Positions 1 to 6,221 of a DNA stretch of 6,328 nucleotides are shown piece by piece. The stretch covers positions 1-6,328 of the forward strand of contig CAMXAS010000070.1 of assembly GCA_947179195.1 (NCBI GenBank), in the 5' to 3' direction. Numbering within the stretch: the first letter of the stretch is position 1; each line of letters opens with the position of its first letter. The stretch is from an uncultured Bacteroidales bacterium (lineage in GTDB: Bacteria > Bacteroidota > Bacteroidia > Bacteroidales > P3). Made by a program: the position numbers and the translations under genes. Under the pieces are notes generated by a model. It saw nothing but the letters and a program-made list of their open reading frames with translations, was not told the DNA's origin and ran no database searches.

Positions 1-326
1 CCGATGAGCACGTCGTCGCCTATCGTGATGCCGCCCTGGTCTTGAAACTTGCAGCCCGAGTTGATGAACACCCGCTTGCCGATGCGGAGGTTCTTGCCGC
101 AGTCGGTGTTGAACGGCGGAAACAGCGCGAACGACGCGTCCACCGGCCTGCCCGTCAACTCCGACATCAGCGCGACGATTTCGGCAGGGGTATGGTAGCT
201 GTTGTTCAGCGCCATAGTAATCCGGATGGCCTCTTGGCTGAGTTCGTGCATTTTGGCGTGTATGGGCGAACCGGCGGGAATCAAGGCGCCGGAATCCATG
301 ATTTCGATAAATTCCGCAGTAGTCAT
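1..326 (-). CDS. Sugar O-acetyltransferase (maltose/galactoside acetyltransferase type), N-terminal part, cut by the window edge
   Basis: Enzymes of this family (LacA/Maa/NodL type) move an acetyl group from acetyl-CoA to a sugar hydroxyl in the cytoplasm. The translated 108 codons begin MTTAEFIEIM and carry the helical N-terminal Mac-type region (residues about 5-60). The start of the left-handed beta-helix follows: FPPFNTDCGKNLRIG (69-83), VFINSGCKF (86-94) and the hexapeptide-like GGITIGDDVLI (98-108). These are close to the family consensus 'YPPFNTDYGKN.. IG.. VFIN.GC.F.D.GGI.IGD.VLIG'. Family members are usually about 185-205 residues, so the C-terminal half, including the expected catalytic histidine, lies off the left edge. 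The ATG at 326 is 9 nt after the stop of the serine hydrolase gene, which suggests one transcript. No Shine-Dalgarno site is visible. The acceptor sugar cannot be told from sequence; a transferase acting on another small acceptor is the main alternative. Confidence 0.9.
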   Translation of the reverse strand, partial: MTTAEFIEIMDSGALIPAGSPIHAKMHELSQEAIRITMALNNSYHTPAEIVALMSELTGRPVDASFALFPPFNTDCGKNLRIGKRVFINSGCKFQDQGGITIGDDVLI

Positions 327-335
327 AATGAATGT

Positions 336-1493
336 TTACAGGTTTGAAGATTGGCCGAACATATCCAAGGCCGTATTGACCCACAGTTCGAGGTCTAACG
401 TGTAGTCCTGCGCCGTGTTGCGCGCCTCGGAGCGGGCGCGGCCCAGCCGCACGATGACGAGGTTTTCGTCGGGGATGACGATGATGTACTGCCCCAGGAT
501 GCCGCGGCAGTAGGGCATCGTGTGGCCGCGCAGTTCGGCTATCCACATCTGGTAGCCGTAGAACGTGCAGGGGCGGTCGTTATACAGGAGGTAGTCGGCG
601 GGCGTCGTGGCGGCCCGGATGTAGGCCGAATCGACGAGCGGCAGGCCGTTCCAGCGGCCCTGTTGCAGAATCAGCTGGCCGATGCGGGCGAAGTCGCGGG
701 CGTTGCTGTTGAAACAGCAGAACGCCTTTTCAACGCCCTTGTCGTCGGTGGACCAAAGGGCGTCCTCCTCGGCGCCGAGCGGCCGCCACAGTTTTTCGGA
801 GGCATAGTCGGACAGCGGACGCCCCACGGCGGCGGTCAGCACCATGGCCAACAGCTGCGTCACGCCGCTTTGGTATTCGAAATGCACGCCCGGCCGTTCC
901 TTGAACCGCGTGCGGTAGAGAATGGCCGCGAGGTCGCCGCCGTAGTAAATCTGCGTGGTGGGCGAAAAGAGCGAGGCGGACGACTCGTTCCAGCGGAAGC
1001 CCGCGCTCATCGTCAACAGGTCGCGGATGCGGAGCGGCTCCGACTGCCACGCCCACTGGCCGGGCAAGAAGTCGGCCACCGGCTGCTCCACGCTCTGTAT
1101 ATATCCATCGTCAATGGCGCAGCCCACGAGCAACGACACCACGCTTTTGGCCATCGAGAACGAATTGCTCCAAAGCGTGTCGGCATAGTCGTCCCAATAC
1201 TGCTCCAACACGATTTCGCCGTCCTTGACCACGAGGTAGGCCGTGGTTTCTAATCCGGCAAAGGCCGCCTCCACCGAGTCGGGGATGCGGGCCGCCGCCA
1301 CGCCTGGCGCATAGGGCCACGGCTGCGGGTCGCCGGCGGCCACGATGGCGCGGCCGAACAGCGGATATTGGTCGATTTTGGGCATCCGGTAGCGCAGGGA
1401 CGGCCGGATGTAGTCGAAACGCGGCACGGCCGAAAGCACGACCATCACCAGCGCCAAAGCGAGGGCCACGATTATCCAAAAGCGTTTCTTCAT
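336..1493 (-). CDS. Membrane-anchored serine hydrolase of the beta-lactamase class C / 6-aminohexanoate-dimer hydrolase (NylB) type
   Basis: This 385-residue protein starts MKKRF followed by a hydrophobic segment (residues 6-23). There is no lipobox cysteine, so it is either an uncleaved anchor or a signal peptide, and the catalytic domain should lie outside the inner membrane. The serine-hydrolase domain runs from about residue 70 to 380. The nucleophile motif SMAK (S113, K116) sits in SFSMAKS, as expected for the SxxK acylation site. The family landmark TMSAGF is at 162-167. Y208 in FEYQSG is the likely catalytic tyrosine, but the motif reads YQS rather than the classical YxN of class C beta-lactamases. 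The late segment RGILGQYIIVIP (330-341) replaces the KTG box, as in NylB-like and esterase-like members. The substrate is unknown: a peptide, amide, ester or cell-wall fragment are all possible, and antibiotic resistance is not implied. The gene lies 9 nt after the DUF4301 gene and 9 nt before the acetyltransferase, so it is probably the middle gene of an operon. Confidence 0.9.
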   Translation of the reverse strand: MKKRFWIIVALALALVMVVLSAVPRFDYIRPSLRYRMPKIDQYPLFGRAIVAAGDPQPWPYAPGVAAARIPDSVEAAFAGLETTAYLVVKDGEIVLEQYWDDYADTLWSNSFSMAKSVVSLLVGCAIDDGYIQSVEQPVADFLPGQWAWQSEPLRIRDLLTMSAGFRWNESSASLFSPTTQIYYGGDLAAILYRTRFKERPGVHFEYQSGVTQLLAMVLTAAVGRPLSDYASEKLWRPLGAEEDALWSTDDKGVEKAFCCFNSNARDFARIGQLILQQGRWNGLPLVDSAYIRAATTPADYLLYNDRPCTFYGYQMWIAELRGHTMPYCRGILGQYIIVIPDENLVIVRLGRARSEARNTAQDYTLDLELWVNTALDMFGQSSNL

Positions 1494-1502
1494 AACGATA
1501 TA

Positions 1503-3116
1503 TTACTGCCGGTGGCCGTCCCGCAACAGGTCGTTGACGGTCTTGACGGGCGTGAACACCTGTATCGGTTCTTCGACGAAAAGCGTAATCCAGTCGGCCA
1601 TCGCGCCGTTCCACAGGCCCGGCAGCTCCATGGCCTTGATGTCCGTGCCCTTGACCGACTTATGCGCGATAAAGGCCGTCATCGGGTCAACGAAATCCCG
1701 CAGGTCGAACTTGCGGCCCGTATAGTCGCGGACGCTGCACACCAAATCAACGGGGTTGAAGTGCGTGGAGGCGCGGAAGATGGCCTCCTGCTCGGCGTTC
1801 TCGTGGTCGATTTGCGACGATTCCACGATTTGCAGGCTCTCCATCGGCCACAGCCGCAGGCCGCCGAAAGGCGCCTCGTCGGGCTCTTCGGGAGCTTCGA
1901 ACGTGCGCACGCGCGACACCCAGAACGGCCCGCCGCCGGGTTCTCCCTCGTTGCGCACCATGCCGCACACGCGCATGGGCCGGTTCAGCACCGCGAACAG
2001 ATAACGCGCGCGGAGGGCCAACGGCCAGGCCAGCACCTCATCGCTCAGCCGGATTTGCAGTTCCTCCCGCGCGAAGTCGAGCCACTGTTCCCACGGCCAG
2101 TCCTCCGACGGTTGCCCCGAAGACAGCTGCCGCAGGATGGCGAACGTCCTGTCACGTTTCTCCAGCAGAAGCCCCGCCAAGGCTTCCTTATACGTCAAGG
2201 TCTCGGAGCGCTTGGTTTCTATGCTGATGTTGTCGATGTTCTTGATGAAAACCATGTCGGCGTCCAGGTCGTTCAGGTTCTCGATGAGCGCGCCGTGGCC
2301 GCCCGGACGGAACACGATGCGTCCCTGCCCGTCGCGGTATATATCATTGTCGAGCGTCACGGCCACCGTGTCGGTCGAAGGCTTTTGCAACGAATAGGCC
2401 ACATGATAGCGCAGGCCGTATTTTTGCTCGTATTTGGGCTGAACCGCCGCCACCTTCTTCAAGAACAAGTCCTTGTGTTCTTCGGAAATCGTGAAGTGCA
2501 GCCAGCATTCGCCCTGGCCCGCCGCGTACTGCGCACCTTCGGCGAAATGCTCCTCCATGGCCGTGACGGCGCCGTCGGCATACGTATGGAACAACAGCAG
2601 CGCCTTGGGCAGCCGGCCATAGCCCATGCCCGTTTCGAGCAAGGTCTCCAACACGGGCAGATAGTTGCGCCCGCGCACGGCCGCGTCGAGGTCGAGCCCC
2701 GCCCCCGCCTGCAGGCCGGCCTTGAGTTCGGCGTAGAACGGGAACTGCGGCAGGTGGTCGAAGAACGTCTGCGCGGCCTTGTCCAAAGGCACGTCCGCAG
2801 CCGCCCCCTTTTCCTTGAGTTGGTTATACAAGGCGTACAGGTCTTTGAACATACGCGTGGCCGCGCCCGAGGCCGGCACGAACTTCACGATGCGGGCGCC
2901 GTCCTGTTTACGGTAAGCCTGATAAGCCGTCCGCAAGGCCTCCACTTGCGCGGGCGCCAGCGTCAGAATGCCGTTGTCCGCCGTGGCGCAGGCCGTCAGG
3001 TCCGCCGCTGGAAATCCCTCCTCGAACTGCATCAACTGCGTCTTGAACACGTCCAGCGAAATCCCCTTCGCCTTCAGCTGCTCCAAATCCTTACCCGAAA
3101 GTTTGTTCTTTTCCAT
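1503..3116 (-). CDS. DUF4301 family protein; motifs suggest a divergent UDP-sugar-pyrophosphorylase-like nucleotidyltransferase
   Basis: A 537-residue cytoplasmic protein without signal peptide or membrane segment. I recognise it as DUF4301, a Bacteroidota family of about 500 residues with no assigned function. Several segments line up in order with UDPGP-type pyrophosphorylases. KFVPASGAATRMFKDL (78-93) sits at the nucleotide-binding 'L.GG.GTR.G' loop. LHFTISEEHKDLF (206-218) resembles the 'lIMTS..TH..T..FF' strand. RPGGHGALIENLNDLDADM (270-288) and VFIKNIDNIS (289-298) resemble 'P.GHGD.Y.aL' and 'yIFV.NiDNL'. THFNPVDLV (451-459) resembles 'FNTNNLW'. IKAMELPGLWNGAMADW (493-509) resembles 'vIQLETAMGAAI'. 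FTPVKTVNDLL (521-531) resembles 'FLPVKT.SDLL', with K525 at the catalytic-lysine position. The membership is recognition; the nucleotidyltransferase activity is inference, and the sugar and nucleotide are unknown. It is the first gene after the etfA terminator and appears to lead a three-gene group. Confidence 0.88.
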   Translation of the reverse strand: MEKNKLSGKDLEQLKAKGISLDVFKTQLMQFEEGFPAADLTACATADNGILTLAPAQVEALRTAYQAYRKQDGARIVKFVPASGAATRMFKDLYALYNQLKEKGAAADVPLDKAAQTFFDHLPQFPFYAELKAGLQAGAGLDLDAAVRGRNYLPVLETLLETGMGYGRLPKALLLFHTYADGAVTAMEEHFAEGAQYAAGQGECWLHFTISEEHKDLFLKKVAAVQPKYEQKYGLRYHVAYSLQKPSTDTVAVTLDNDIYRDGQGRIVFRPGGHGALIENLNDLDADMVFIKNIDNISIETKRSETLTYKEALAGLLLEKRDRTFAILRQLSSGQPSEDWPWEQWLDFAREELQIRLSDEVLAWPLALRARYLFAVLNRPMRVCGMVRNEGEPGGGPFWVSRVRTFEAPEEPDEAPFGGLRLWPMESLQIVESSQIDHENAEQEAIFRASTHFNPVDLVCSVRDYTGRKFDLRDFVDPMTAFIAHKSVKGTDIKAMELPGLWNGAMADWITLFVEEPIQVFTPVKTVNDLLRDGHRQ

Positions 3117-3134
3117 AACGCTTGTATTTTATTA

Positions 3135-3170
3135 AAAACCCCGTCCCAACGGTTGTCGGAACGGGGTTTT
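3135..3170 (-). terminator. Intrinsic terminator of the bcd-etfB-etfA operon
   Basis: AAAACCCCGT (3135-3144) and ACGGGGTTTT (3161-3170) are perfect 10-bp inverted repeats around a 16-nt loop. The loop can extend the stem with a nearly complementary CCAAC/GTCGG pair. Read on the minus strand, the GC-rich arm is followed by TTTTTAATAAAATA, the U-rich tail expected of a factor-independent terminator. The structure starts 23 nt after the etfA stop and ends before the DUF4301 start, so it closes the ETF operon. It may leak, because no clear promoter is seen for the next gene. Confidence 0.85.
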
Positions 3171-3193
3171 GCCTTACTTCCGACTTTCAGCCG

Positions 3194-4189
3194 TTATTTT
3201 TTCAATGCGGCCGTCAGCGCCGGCACGATTTTGTGCAGGTCGCCCACGATACCCATATCGGCCACTTCGAAAATAGGCGCGTATTTGTCTTTGTTCACGG
3301 CGATAATCAGGTCGGAGCCTTCCATACCGGCCAAGTGCTGGATCGCGCCGGAAATCCCCAAGGCGAAATACAGGTCGGGACGGACGGTCTTGCCCGTCTG
3401 CCCCACCTGACGCGCGTGTTCCGTCACGCCGGCATCCACCATGGCACGCGAGGAAGCCACCTCGCCGCCCAGCACCTGCGCCAAGGCTTCGAGCTTCTTG
3501 AAGCCGTCGGCCGAGCCGACGCCGCGGCCACCGGAAACCAACACCTTGGCCGCCGTAATATCCACGAGGTTCTTCTGTTCCTTGACCACCTTCTCCACTT
3601 TGACGCGGAACTTGCTGCGGTCGAACTGTACCTTGAAGTCCTCCACCGTACCCTTGCGGGCGGCGTCGGCGGGCTTGGCCAGCATAACGCCGGGCCGTAC
3701 CGTGGACATCTGCGGACGGTGGTCGGTACACATAATCGTGGCCAACAGGTTGCCGCCGAAAGCGGGACGGGTCATCATCAGGTGACGCGTCTCGGCTTCG
3801 ATATCCAGTTCCGTGCAGTCGGCCGTCAGACCCGTCTGCATACGCGCCGCCAAACGCGGCCCCAGGTCACGGCCTATCGTCGTGGCGCCCAACAGCAGGA
3901 TACCCGGCTTCTTGGCATCGACCACGGCCTTGATGGCCTGCGCATAGGGTTCAGTCGTATATACATACAAAGACAGGTCATCGACCAAAAGCACCTCATC
4001 CGCGCCGTGCGCAATGAGCGTGGCGGCCAAATCCTTGATGCCCGAACCGAGCAACACCGCGCAGACCTTTTCGTTCAAAGCGTCGGCCAAATCGCGGGCC
4101 TTGCCCAGCAATTCGAGGGCCACATTCTGTATCTTGCCTTCGCGTTGTTCGGCAAACACATATACGTTCTTATAATCGGCAATATTCAT
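3194..4189 (-). CDS. etfA: Electron transfer flavoprotein, alpha subunit
   Basis: EtfA binds FAD and, with EtfB, carries electrons between NADH, acyl-CoA dehydrogenase and (in bifurcating systems) ferredoxin in the cytoplasm. The 331-residue length is normal for a bacterial EtfA. The N-terminal alpha/beta domain spans roughly residues 5-195 and includes TTIGRDLGPRLAARMQTG (103-120). The C-terminal FAD-binding domain shows the full signature series: VSGGRGVGS (218-226), SSRAMVDAG (246-254), QVGQTGKTV (261-269), LGISGAIQH (277-285), NKDKYAPIF (299-307) and DMGIVGDL (311-318). The start is well set: the ATG at 4189 is preceded by GGAGG with an 8-nt spacer and lies 13 nt after the etfB stop. It is the last gene of the operon, followed by an intrinsic terminator. 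No key residue appears to be missing. Confidence 0.97.
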   Translation of the reverse strand: MNIADYKNVYVFAEQREGKIQNVALELLGKARDLADALNEKVCAVLLGSGIKDLAATLIAHGADEVLLVDDLSLYVYTTEPYAQAIKAVVDAKKPGILLLGATTIGRDLGPRLAARMQTGLTADCTELDIEAETRHLMMTRPAFGGNLLATIMCTDHRPQMSTVRPGVMLAKPADAARKGTVEDFKVQFDRSKFRVKVEKVVKEQKNLVDITAAKVLVSGGRGVGSADGFKKLEALAQVLGGEVASSRAMVDAGVTEHARQVGQTGKTVRPDLYFALGISGAIQHLAGMEGSDLIIAVNKDKYAPIFEVADMGIVGDLHKIVPALTAALKK

Positions 4190-4197
4190 CGTGCGTC

Positions 4198-4202
4198 CCT
4201 CC
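4198..4202 (-). promoter_or_regulatory. Shine-Dalgarno site of etfA
   Basis: On the minus strand the etfB stop codon TAA is followed directly by GGAGG and, 8 nt later, by the etfA ATG. This is a textbook ribosome-binding site, and it fixes the etfA start. None of the other five gene starts here has one, as is usual in Bacteroidota. Confidence 0.75.
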
Positions 4203-4985
4203 TTAAATGATGTATTTTTCTTTCAGTTTATTGATAATGAGCTCGACGGCTTCTTTCTCGTCCACCTCGAACACCTTGCCGGCGGCCTTGGCGCCCTTCG
4301 TGAACGATTTTTTAACCTTGGTCGGCGAACCGCTCAGACCGAGTTCGGAAGGATCGACCTTGATTTTGTCGGCCGTCCACACTTCCACTTCCTTGCCGTA
4401 AGCGTCGCAGATGCCGCCCACCGTCATGTAACGCGCCTTGTTGGCCGAAGCCAGCACCGTCAGCAGGCAGGGCGTATCCACCTTGCAAATCTGATAGCCC
4501 TCTTCGGTCTGCTTGCGCACGGTCAGCGTCTTCTTGCCGTCGTATTCCAAGCCTTCCACGTAGCTGATCTGCGGCAGGTCGAGCCATTCGGCGATTTCCG
4601 GCCCCACTTGCGCCGTGTCGCCGTCAATGGCCTGACGGCCCGCGATAATCAGGTCGTATTCCAATTCCCTCAACGCGCCGGCCAAAGCCTTGGACGTGGC
4701 CAACGTATCGGCGCCCGCGAACTTGCGGTCGGTGAGCAGAATGGCGCGGTCGGCGCCCATCGCCATGGCTTCGCGCAGGATGTCGTCGGCTTGGGGCGGG
4801 CCCATCGTGATGACCGTCACCTCGGCGCCGTACTGGTCTTTAAGTTGCAGCGCGTATTCCAAACCGCCCTTGTCGTCCGGGTTCATGATGCTGGGCACGC
4901 CGTCTCTTATCAGCGTTCCCGTTACCGGATCCAACTTGATTTCGGTGGTATCCGGCACCTGTTTGATACAAACTATAATTTTCAT
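4203..4985 (-). CDS. etfB: Electron transfer flavoprotein, beta subunit, bifurcating (Bcd/EtfAB) type
   Basis: EtfB pairs with EtfA to form the ETF heterodimer. This 260-residue protein opens MKIIVCIKQVPDTTEIKLDP and continues with TLIRDGVPSIMNPDDKGGLE (24-43), the typical EtfB beginning. The nucleotide/flavin pocket includes TMGPPQADDILREAMAMGAD (60-79), GADTLATS (91-98) and AGRQAIDGDTAQVGPE (115-130). The last motif has GDTAQVGP where the classical respiratory, AMP-containing EtfB has a 'DDDCNQTGQ'-like sequence. From family knowledge, the GDTAQVGP form is found in ETFs of anaerobes in which a second FAD replaces AMP and NADH-driven electron bifurcation is possible. The lysine-rich C-terminal arm (223-260) is normal. 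The gene lies 34 nt after the acyl-CoA dehydrogenase gene and 13 nt before etfA, in the order common to clostridial butyrate clusters. Identity is firm; bifurcation is a motif-based inference. Confidence 0.96.
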   Translation of the reverse strand: MKIIVCIKQVPDTTEIKLDPVTGTLIRDGVPSIMNPDDKGGLEYALQLKDQYGAEVTVITMGPPQADDILREAMAMGADRAILLTDRKFAGADTLATSKALAGALRELEYDLIIAGRQAIDGDTAQVGPEIAEWLDLPQISYVEGLEYDGKKTLTVRKQTEEGYQICKVDTPCLLTVLASANKARYMTVGGICDAYGKEVEVWTADKIKVDPSELGLSGSPTKVKKSFTKGAKAAGKVFEVDEKEAVELIINKLKEKYII

Positions 4986-5019
4986 AATTTCCGTTTCTCG
5001 TTTTGATTTTCGCTCCCCT

Positions 5020-6159
5020 TTATTTCAACAGATTGGCGGAGATGACCATACGCTGTACTTCGGACGTACCTTCGTAAATCTCGGTAATCTTGGCGTCGCG
5101 CATCATGCGTTCCACCGGATATTCGCGCGTATAACCGTAGCCGCCGTGCAGTTGCACCGCCTTCGTCGTCACCGACATGGCCGTTTCGGCCGCAAACAGC
5201 TTGGCCATGGCCGCATCCACCGAATAGGGCTGCTTTTGGTCTTTCTTGTAAGCCGCGCTGCGTACCAACAGACGCGCCGCCTCCACCTTGGTCTTCATGT
5301 CGGCCAGCTGGAACTGCGTGTTCTGGAACTGGGCGAGCGCACGCTTGAACTGCTTGCGTTCTTTGGTGTATTTGACGGTCTCGTCCAACGCGCCCTGCGC
5401 GATGCCCACCGCCTGCGAGGCAATCCCGATACGGCCGCCGTCGAGCGTCTTCATCGCGATGCCGAAGCCGCCGCCGATTTTGCCGAGCACCTGGTCTTTG
5501 GAAACGCGCACGTCCTCGAAAATCAATTCGCAGGTGGCCGAGCCGCGGATACCCATCTTCAACTCCTTCTTGCCGATGCTGAAGCCCTTCATGCCCTTTT
5601 CGAGGATGAAGGCCGTGATGCCCTTCGTGCCGAGACTCTTGTCGGTCATGGCGAAGATGATGAACACGTTGGCGTATTCGGCGTTGGTGATGAAAATCTT
5701 GGAGCCGTTGATGATATAGCCGTCGCCGTCCGGCGTGGCGATGGTCTGCTGGGCCGAGGCGTCGGTACCGGCGTTGGGTTCGGTCAAAGCGAACGCGCCG
5801 AGCCATTCGCCCGAAGCCAGTTTAGGCAGATATTTCTTTTTCTGTTCTTCCGTGCCGTGCTCCATAATGGGGGCCACGCAGAGCGAGGTGTGCGCGGAAA
5901 CGATGACGCCCGTCGTGGCGCAGACGCGGGAGAGTTCCTCCACGGCCATCGTGTACATCTGGTTCGTGGAACCGGCGCCGCCGTATTCTTTGGGGACGGG
6001 GATACCCATGAGGCCGATTTTGGCCATTTTCCCGACCGTCTCCAGCGGGAAACGTTCCTGCTCGTCCACTTCCGCAGCCAAGGGCTTCACCTCTTTTTCG
6101 GCGAACTCCCGAATCATCTGCAGGAAGAGCTTTTCTTGTTTGGTTAAGCTAAAATCCAT
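5020..6159 (-). CDS. bcd: Short-chain acyl-CoA (butyryl-CoA) dehydrogenase
   Basis: This cytoplasmic flavoenzyme interconverts a short-chain acyl-CoA and its 2-enoyl-CoA, here probably crotonyl-CoA to butyryl-CoA, with the neighbouring ETF as electron partner. The 379 residues match the family length. The N-terminal helical domain is followed by the FAD/substrate signature AFALTEPNAGTDAS (122-135), the flavin-contacting FITNAEYA (156-163), LDGGRIGIASQAVGIAQGA (239-257), the helix YTKERKQFKRALAQFQNTQF (264-283) and QLHGGYGY (336-343). IYEGTSEVQR (361-370) holds the catalytic base, expected at E363. The close match of the 239-285 stretch to anaerobe butyryl-CoA dehydrogenases, and the etfB-etfA neighbours, favour Bcd over longer-chain acyl-CoA dehydrogenases. 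The usual glycine after KERKQF is lysine here. It is the first gene of the operon, with an AT-rich leader of about 57 nt and no Shine-Dalgarno site. Other short or branched acyl-CoA substrates cannot be excluded. Confidence 0.95.
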   Translation of the reverse strand: MDFSLTKQEKLFLQMIREFAEKEVKPLAAEVDEQERFPLETVGKMAKIGLMGIPVPKEYGGAGSTNQMYTMAVEELSRVCATTGVIVSAHTSLCVAPIMEHGTEEQKKKYLPKLASGEWLGAFALTEPNAGTDASAQQTIATPDGDGYIINGSKIFITNAEYANVFIIFAMTDKSLGTKGITAFILEKGMKGFSIGKKELKMGIRGSATCELIFEDVRVSKDQVLGKIGGGFGIAMKTLDGGRIGIASQAVGIAQGALDETVKYTKERKQFKRALAQFQNTQFQLADMKTKVEAARLLVRSAAYKKDQKQPYSVDAAMAKLFAAETAMSVTTKAVQLHGGYGYTREYPVERMMRDAKITEIYEGTSEVQRMVISANLLK

Positions 6160-6186
6160 ATTATTAATGTATTGTATAAATCAAAC

Positions 6187-6221
6187 AAAAACCCCAGCAC
6201 CGCACATAGCGATGCTAGGGT
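6187..6221 (-). terminator. Hairpin plus T-run at the head of the bcd operon (upstream terminator or 5'-leader attenuator)
   Basis: ACCCTAGCATCGC pairs with GCGGTGCTGGGGT on the minus strand over 13 positions around a 5-nt loop (6204-6208), followed by T5 then GTTTGATTT. Two positions are G-T wobbles on the minus strand but C-A mismatches on the plus strand, so only minus-strand RNA folds completely. It starts one base after the -7 box of the predicted bcd promoter. It may therefore end the upstream transcript, or form a 5'-terminal structure on the bcd transcript itself, or both. Confidence 0.6.

Noticed and set aside
1368..3410. 680-codon open frame on the plus strand
   Set aside because: It is antisense to the DUF4301 gene, crosses the ETF terminator and runs into etfA. 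Its product is rich in His, Arg and Gln with no recognisable domain, typical of the complement of GC-rich codons.
3122..4210. 362-codon open frame on the plus strand
   Set aside because: It covers the complement of etfA almost exactly, begins inside the terminator region and shows no domain.
4982..5806. 274-codon minus-strand frame inside bcd, checked as a possible frameshifted or overlapping gene
   Set aside because: The bcd frame is intact through the whole catalytic domain. This frame is arginine-rich and has no motif.
4690..6147. 485-codon open frame on the plus strand
   Set aside because: It is antisense to etfB and bcd and crosses their intergenic gap. Its composition is skewed and it has no family signature.
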